Shown one piece after another: positions 35,674 through 37,084 of a DNA stretch of 37,084 nucleotides. A model generated the notes under the pieces. The model saw only the letters and a list, made by a program, of their open reading frames with translations. It did no database searches and was not told where the DNA came from. The position numbers and the translations under genes are program-made. The DNA is taken from positions 1-37,084 of the forward strand of contig ONHE01000173.1 of the NCBI GenBank assembly GCA_900317545.1. The letters run 5' to 3'. Source of the stretch: an uncultured Prevotella sp. (GTDB taxonomy: Bacteria; Bacteroidota; Bacteroidia; Bacteroidales; Bacteroidaceae). Each line of letters starts with the position of its first letter. Positions within the stretch are counted from its first letter, which is position 1.

Positions 35674-35943
35674 ATGTATTTAGACAGAACGAAGAAGGAA
35701 GAAATCTTCGGACAGTATGGCAAGTCAGCCGCTGACACAGGCTCTGCAGAGAGCCAGATTGCTTTGTTTACTTATCGCATCGCTCATTTGACCGAGCATG
35801 TAAAGACCCATCACAAGGACTTCGTAACTACCCGTTCGCTGACCAAACTGGTAGGCAAGCGCCGTGCGTTGCTCGACTATCTCTATAAAGTCGATGTCAA
35901 TCGCTATCGTGCCATCATCAAGGCACTCGGTCTGAGAAAGTAA
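35674..35943 (+). CDS. rpsO: 30S ribosomal protein S15
   Basis: 89 residues, the standard size. Binds 16S rRNA in the central domain early in small-subunit assembly. Conserved segments: TGSAESQIALFTYRIAHLTEHVKTHHKDF, here noted in parts (AESQIALFT near 27; LTEHVKTHHKDF near 41) and the C-terminal KRRALLDYLYKVDVNRYRAII region. Single gene with its own promoter and terminator, as often in Bacteroidetes. The ATG at 35674 follows an A/T-rich leader end. Confidence 0.98.
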   Translation: MYLDRTKKEEIFGQYGKSAADTGSAESQIALFTYRIAHLTEHVKTHHKDFVTTRSLTKLVGKRRALLDYLYKVDVNRYRAIIKALGLRK

Positions 35944-35991
35944 GCCTGTGAAAGCATGCTGTCGTGGCATCTGTCAGACAGGACTTAAGAT

Positions 35992-36030
35992 AAAATCCCG
36001 TTATTGTCAATGACGATAACGGGATTTTTC
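35992..36030. terminator. Bidirectional terminator between rpsO and folK
   Basis: AAAATCCCGTTAT (35992-36004) and ATAACGGGATTTT (36016-36028) pair perfectly over 13 bases; the stem goes on inward through GTC/GAC to loop AAT. It is followed by TTC on the plus strand and by TTTTATC on the minus strand. Confidence 0.9.
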
Positions 36031-36089
36031 TCTATTATGCTTGGTCTCTCAGCCATGATCCGAAATGATGGACAGGTTTTGCCGGCTAA

Positions 36090-36518
36090 TCATTCGGATC
36101 GGTCTTCTTCTGTCCATATCTCTTTCAGCGGACGCATGACGAAGTCGCGTTCCCACATCAGCGGATGGGGAATGGTTAAGTCCGGCTCGTGCATGTGCAG
36201 GTCATCATAGAGTAGGATGTCGATGTCAATGATCCGGTCTGTATATTGATGTCCGACGGTCTTGTGAGCACGCCCCATCTGTCGCTCTATCCTTTGAGTG
36301 GCTTCTAAAAGCTGACGGGGAGCCAGCGTGGTCTCCACGCAGATGCAGGCGTTGAGAAACATGTTCGGACTGTCAAATCCCCACGGTTCCGTCTCGATGA
36401 ACTTTGACTGATGCCTGACAGTTCCGATCTCTTCGCCGATATGTCCTATGGATTCATTGAGCAGCGACCGTCGGTTGCCTATATTGCTTCCAAGACCGAG
36501 ATAGACCACATGCTTCAT
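36090..36518 (-). CDS. folK: 2-amino-4-hydroxy-6-hydroxymethyldihydropteridine diphosphokinase
   Basis: 142 residues. Transfers pyrophosphate from ATP to 6-hydroxymethyl-dihydropterin in folate synthesis. Motifs: YLGLGSNIGNRRSLL at residues 5-19, ETEPWGFDSPNMFLNAC (pterin and loop region), and the catalytic/magnesium segment RIIDIDILLYDD with two Asp, then the IPHPLMWERDFVMRPLKEI signature. Slightly short but complete. It lies 119 bases behind queA, a pairing seen in other Bacteroidales. The gap contains a weak interrupted hairpin (36582-36612) and no clear promoter. Confidence 0.94.
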   Translation of the reverse strand: MKHVVYLGLGSNIGNRRSLLNESIGHIGEEIGTVRHQSKFIETEPWGFDSPNMFLNACICVETTLAPRQLLEATQRIERQMGRAHKTVGHQYTDRIIDIDILLYDDLHMHEPDLTIPHPLMWERDFVMRPLKEIWTEEDRSE

Positions 36519-36637
36519 GTTTCCTTCTTTTCTTTCATCAAGTTAAAGATTTGCAGTTACCCTGCTTTTGGTGCTGTTTTCCACGGACAGGAATCACGTT
36601 CCTTGCCCGTGTCGGCACAAGCCGCGGCTGCCTGCTG

Positions 36638-37084
36638 CTAATCGTTCAGTATCAGCAGTGAGTCTCCGAAGCATCCGAACTTGTAGCCATTCTTGACCGC
36701 AAGATTATAGGCTTCCATCACGAAGTCGTATCCGCCGAATGCGGCTGTTGCCATCAGCAGCGTCGAAAGCGGATGATAGAAGTTGACCACCATCGAATCG
36801 GCGAAGCCGAAATCATAAGGCGGGAAGATGAACTTGTTAGTCCAGCCCTCGTATTCTTTCAGCAGACCGTCGGTTCCGACTGCTGTCTCTGTTGCTTTCA
36901 GCACACTGACACCTACAACGCACACTCTGTGGCCCTCCTGCTTGCTGCGGTTGGCCATCTCGCAGCATTGCTGATTGACAAACATCTGTTCCGAATCCAT
37001 CTTGTGTTTTGTCAGATCTTCCACCTCAATTTCATGGAAGTTGCCCAATCCGCAGTGCAGTGTGATATAGGAGAAGTTCAGTCC
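36638..37084 (-). CDS. queA: S-adenosylmethionine:tRNA ribosyltransferase-isomerase, C-terminal part (partial)
   Basis: The last 148 residues of QueA; the gene runs off the right edge, since the frame stays open to 37084 with family-typical sequence (LNFSYITLHCGLGNFHEIEVEDLTKH in parts) ahead of the first in-window Met. QueA adds the epoxycyclopentane precursor ring to preQ1 at position 34 of tRNA during queuosine synthesis. Seen here: the TLHxGxGxF-like motif, the KHKMDSEQ segment, NKFIFPPYDF and the C-terminal LSTLLMATAAFGGYD and YKFGCFGDSLLIL block. The start codon and N-terminal half are outside the window. Confidence 0.92.
   Translation of the reverse strand, partial: GLNFSYITLHCGLGNFHEIEVEDLTKHKMDSEQMFVNQQCCEMANRSKQEGHRVCVVGVSVLKATETAVGTDGLLKEYEGWTNKFIFPPYDFGFADSMVVNFYHPLSTLLMATAAFGGYDFVMEAYNLAVKNGYKFGCFGDSLLILND

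Noticed and set aside
1..37084. tRNA genes, CRISPR arrays, insertion sequences
   Set aside because: No cloverleaf sequence, regularly spaced repeats or transposase frame was seen on either strand.

Overview
The window reads as Bacteroidales chromosome, most likely Prevotellaceae. Evidence: a SusC/SusD pair, a PCMD-type surface protein, a GYF_2 membrane protein, a BT_3928-family membrane protein, many lipoproteins, no obvious Shine-Dalgarno sites, and repeated -7 boxes of the Bacteroidetes form TAnnTTTG, several with a TTTG/ATTG/TTG element 19-20 bp upstream. The species cannot be fixed from the sequence alone. I see no tRNA, rRNA, CRISPR array, insertion sequence or prophage.

Layout. (1) 315-6246, minus strand: a housekeeping cluster, in transcription order a small lipoprotein, a DUF1599 protein, a BT_3928-like membrane protein fused in frame to triosephosphate isomerase, a SPOR protein, GTP cyclohydrolase I, a DUF4840-like lipoprotein and exonuclease III. 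(2) 6362-7891, plus: CCA-adding enzyme with HD domain, followed by a 714-bp non-coding stretch rich in small palindromes. (3) 8606-15352, plus: a complete RND efflux operon (adaptor, inner-membrane pump, outer-membrane channel) and an LpxA-like acyltransferase, closed by a strong terminator. (4) 15489-19914, plus: a small exported protein, a PCMD-family surface protein and a phosphoglucomutase/phosphomannomutase. (5) 20098-21330, minus: nicotinate phosphoribosyltransferase. (6) 21587-29034, minus: an operon of a metzincin-type zinc protease, SusC and SusD, divergent from a GH29 alpha-L-fucosidase (29366-31018, plus). This looks like a small nutrient-uptake locus, perhaps for glycoproteins. (7) 31236-37084: a COG0523 GTPase (plus), BipA with a GYF_2 protein (minus), ribosomal protein S15 (plus), then FolK and the 3' part of QueA (minus).

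Most is ordinary core genome. The points most worth a second look are: the BT_3928-TpiA fusion without a stop codon; a terminator inside that operon; an LpxA paralogue with altered active-site surroundings placed behind the efflux pump; a recurring intergenic palindrome around GGATAGCTC; a G8 tract inside susC; and genes that start only a few bases after their -7 box. I found no convincing wholly new multi-gene system.
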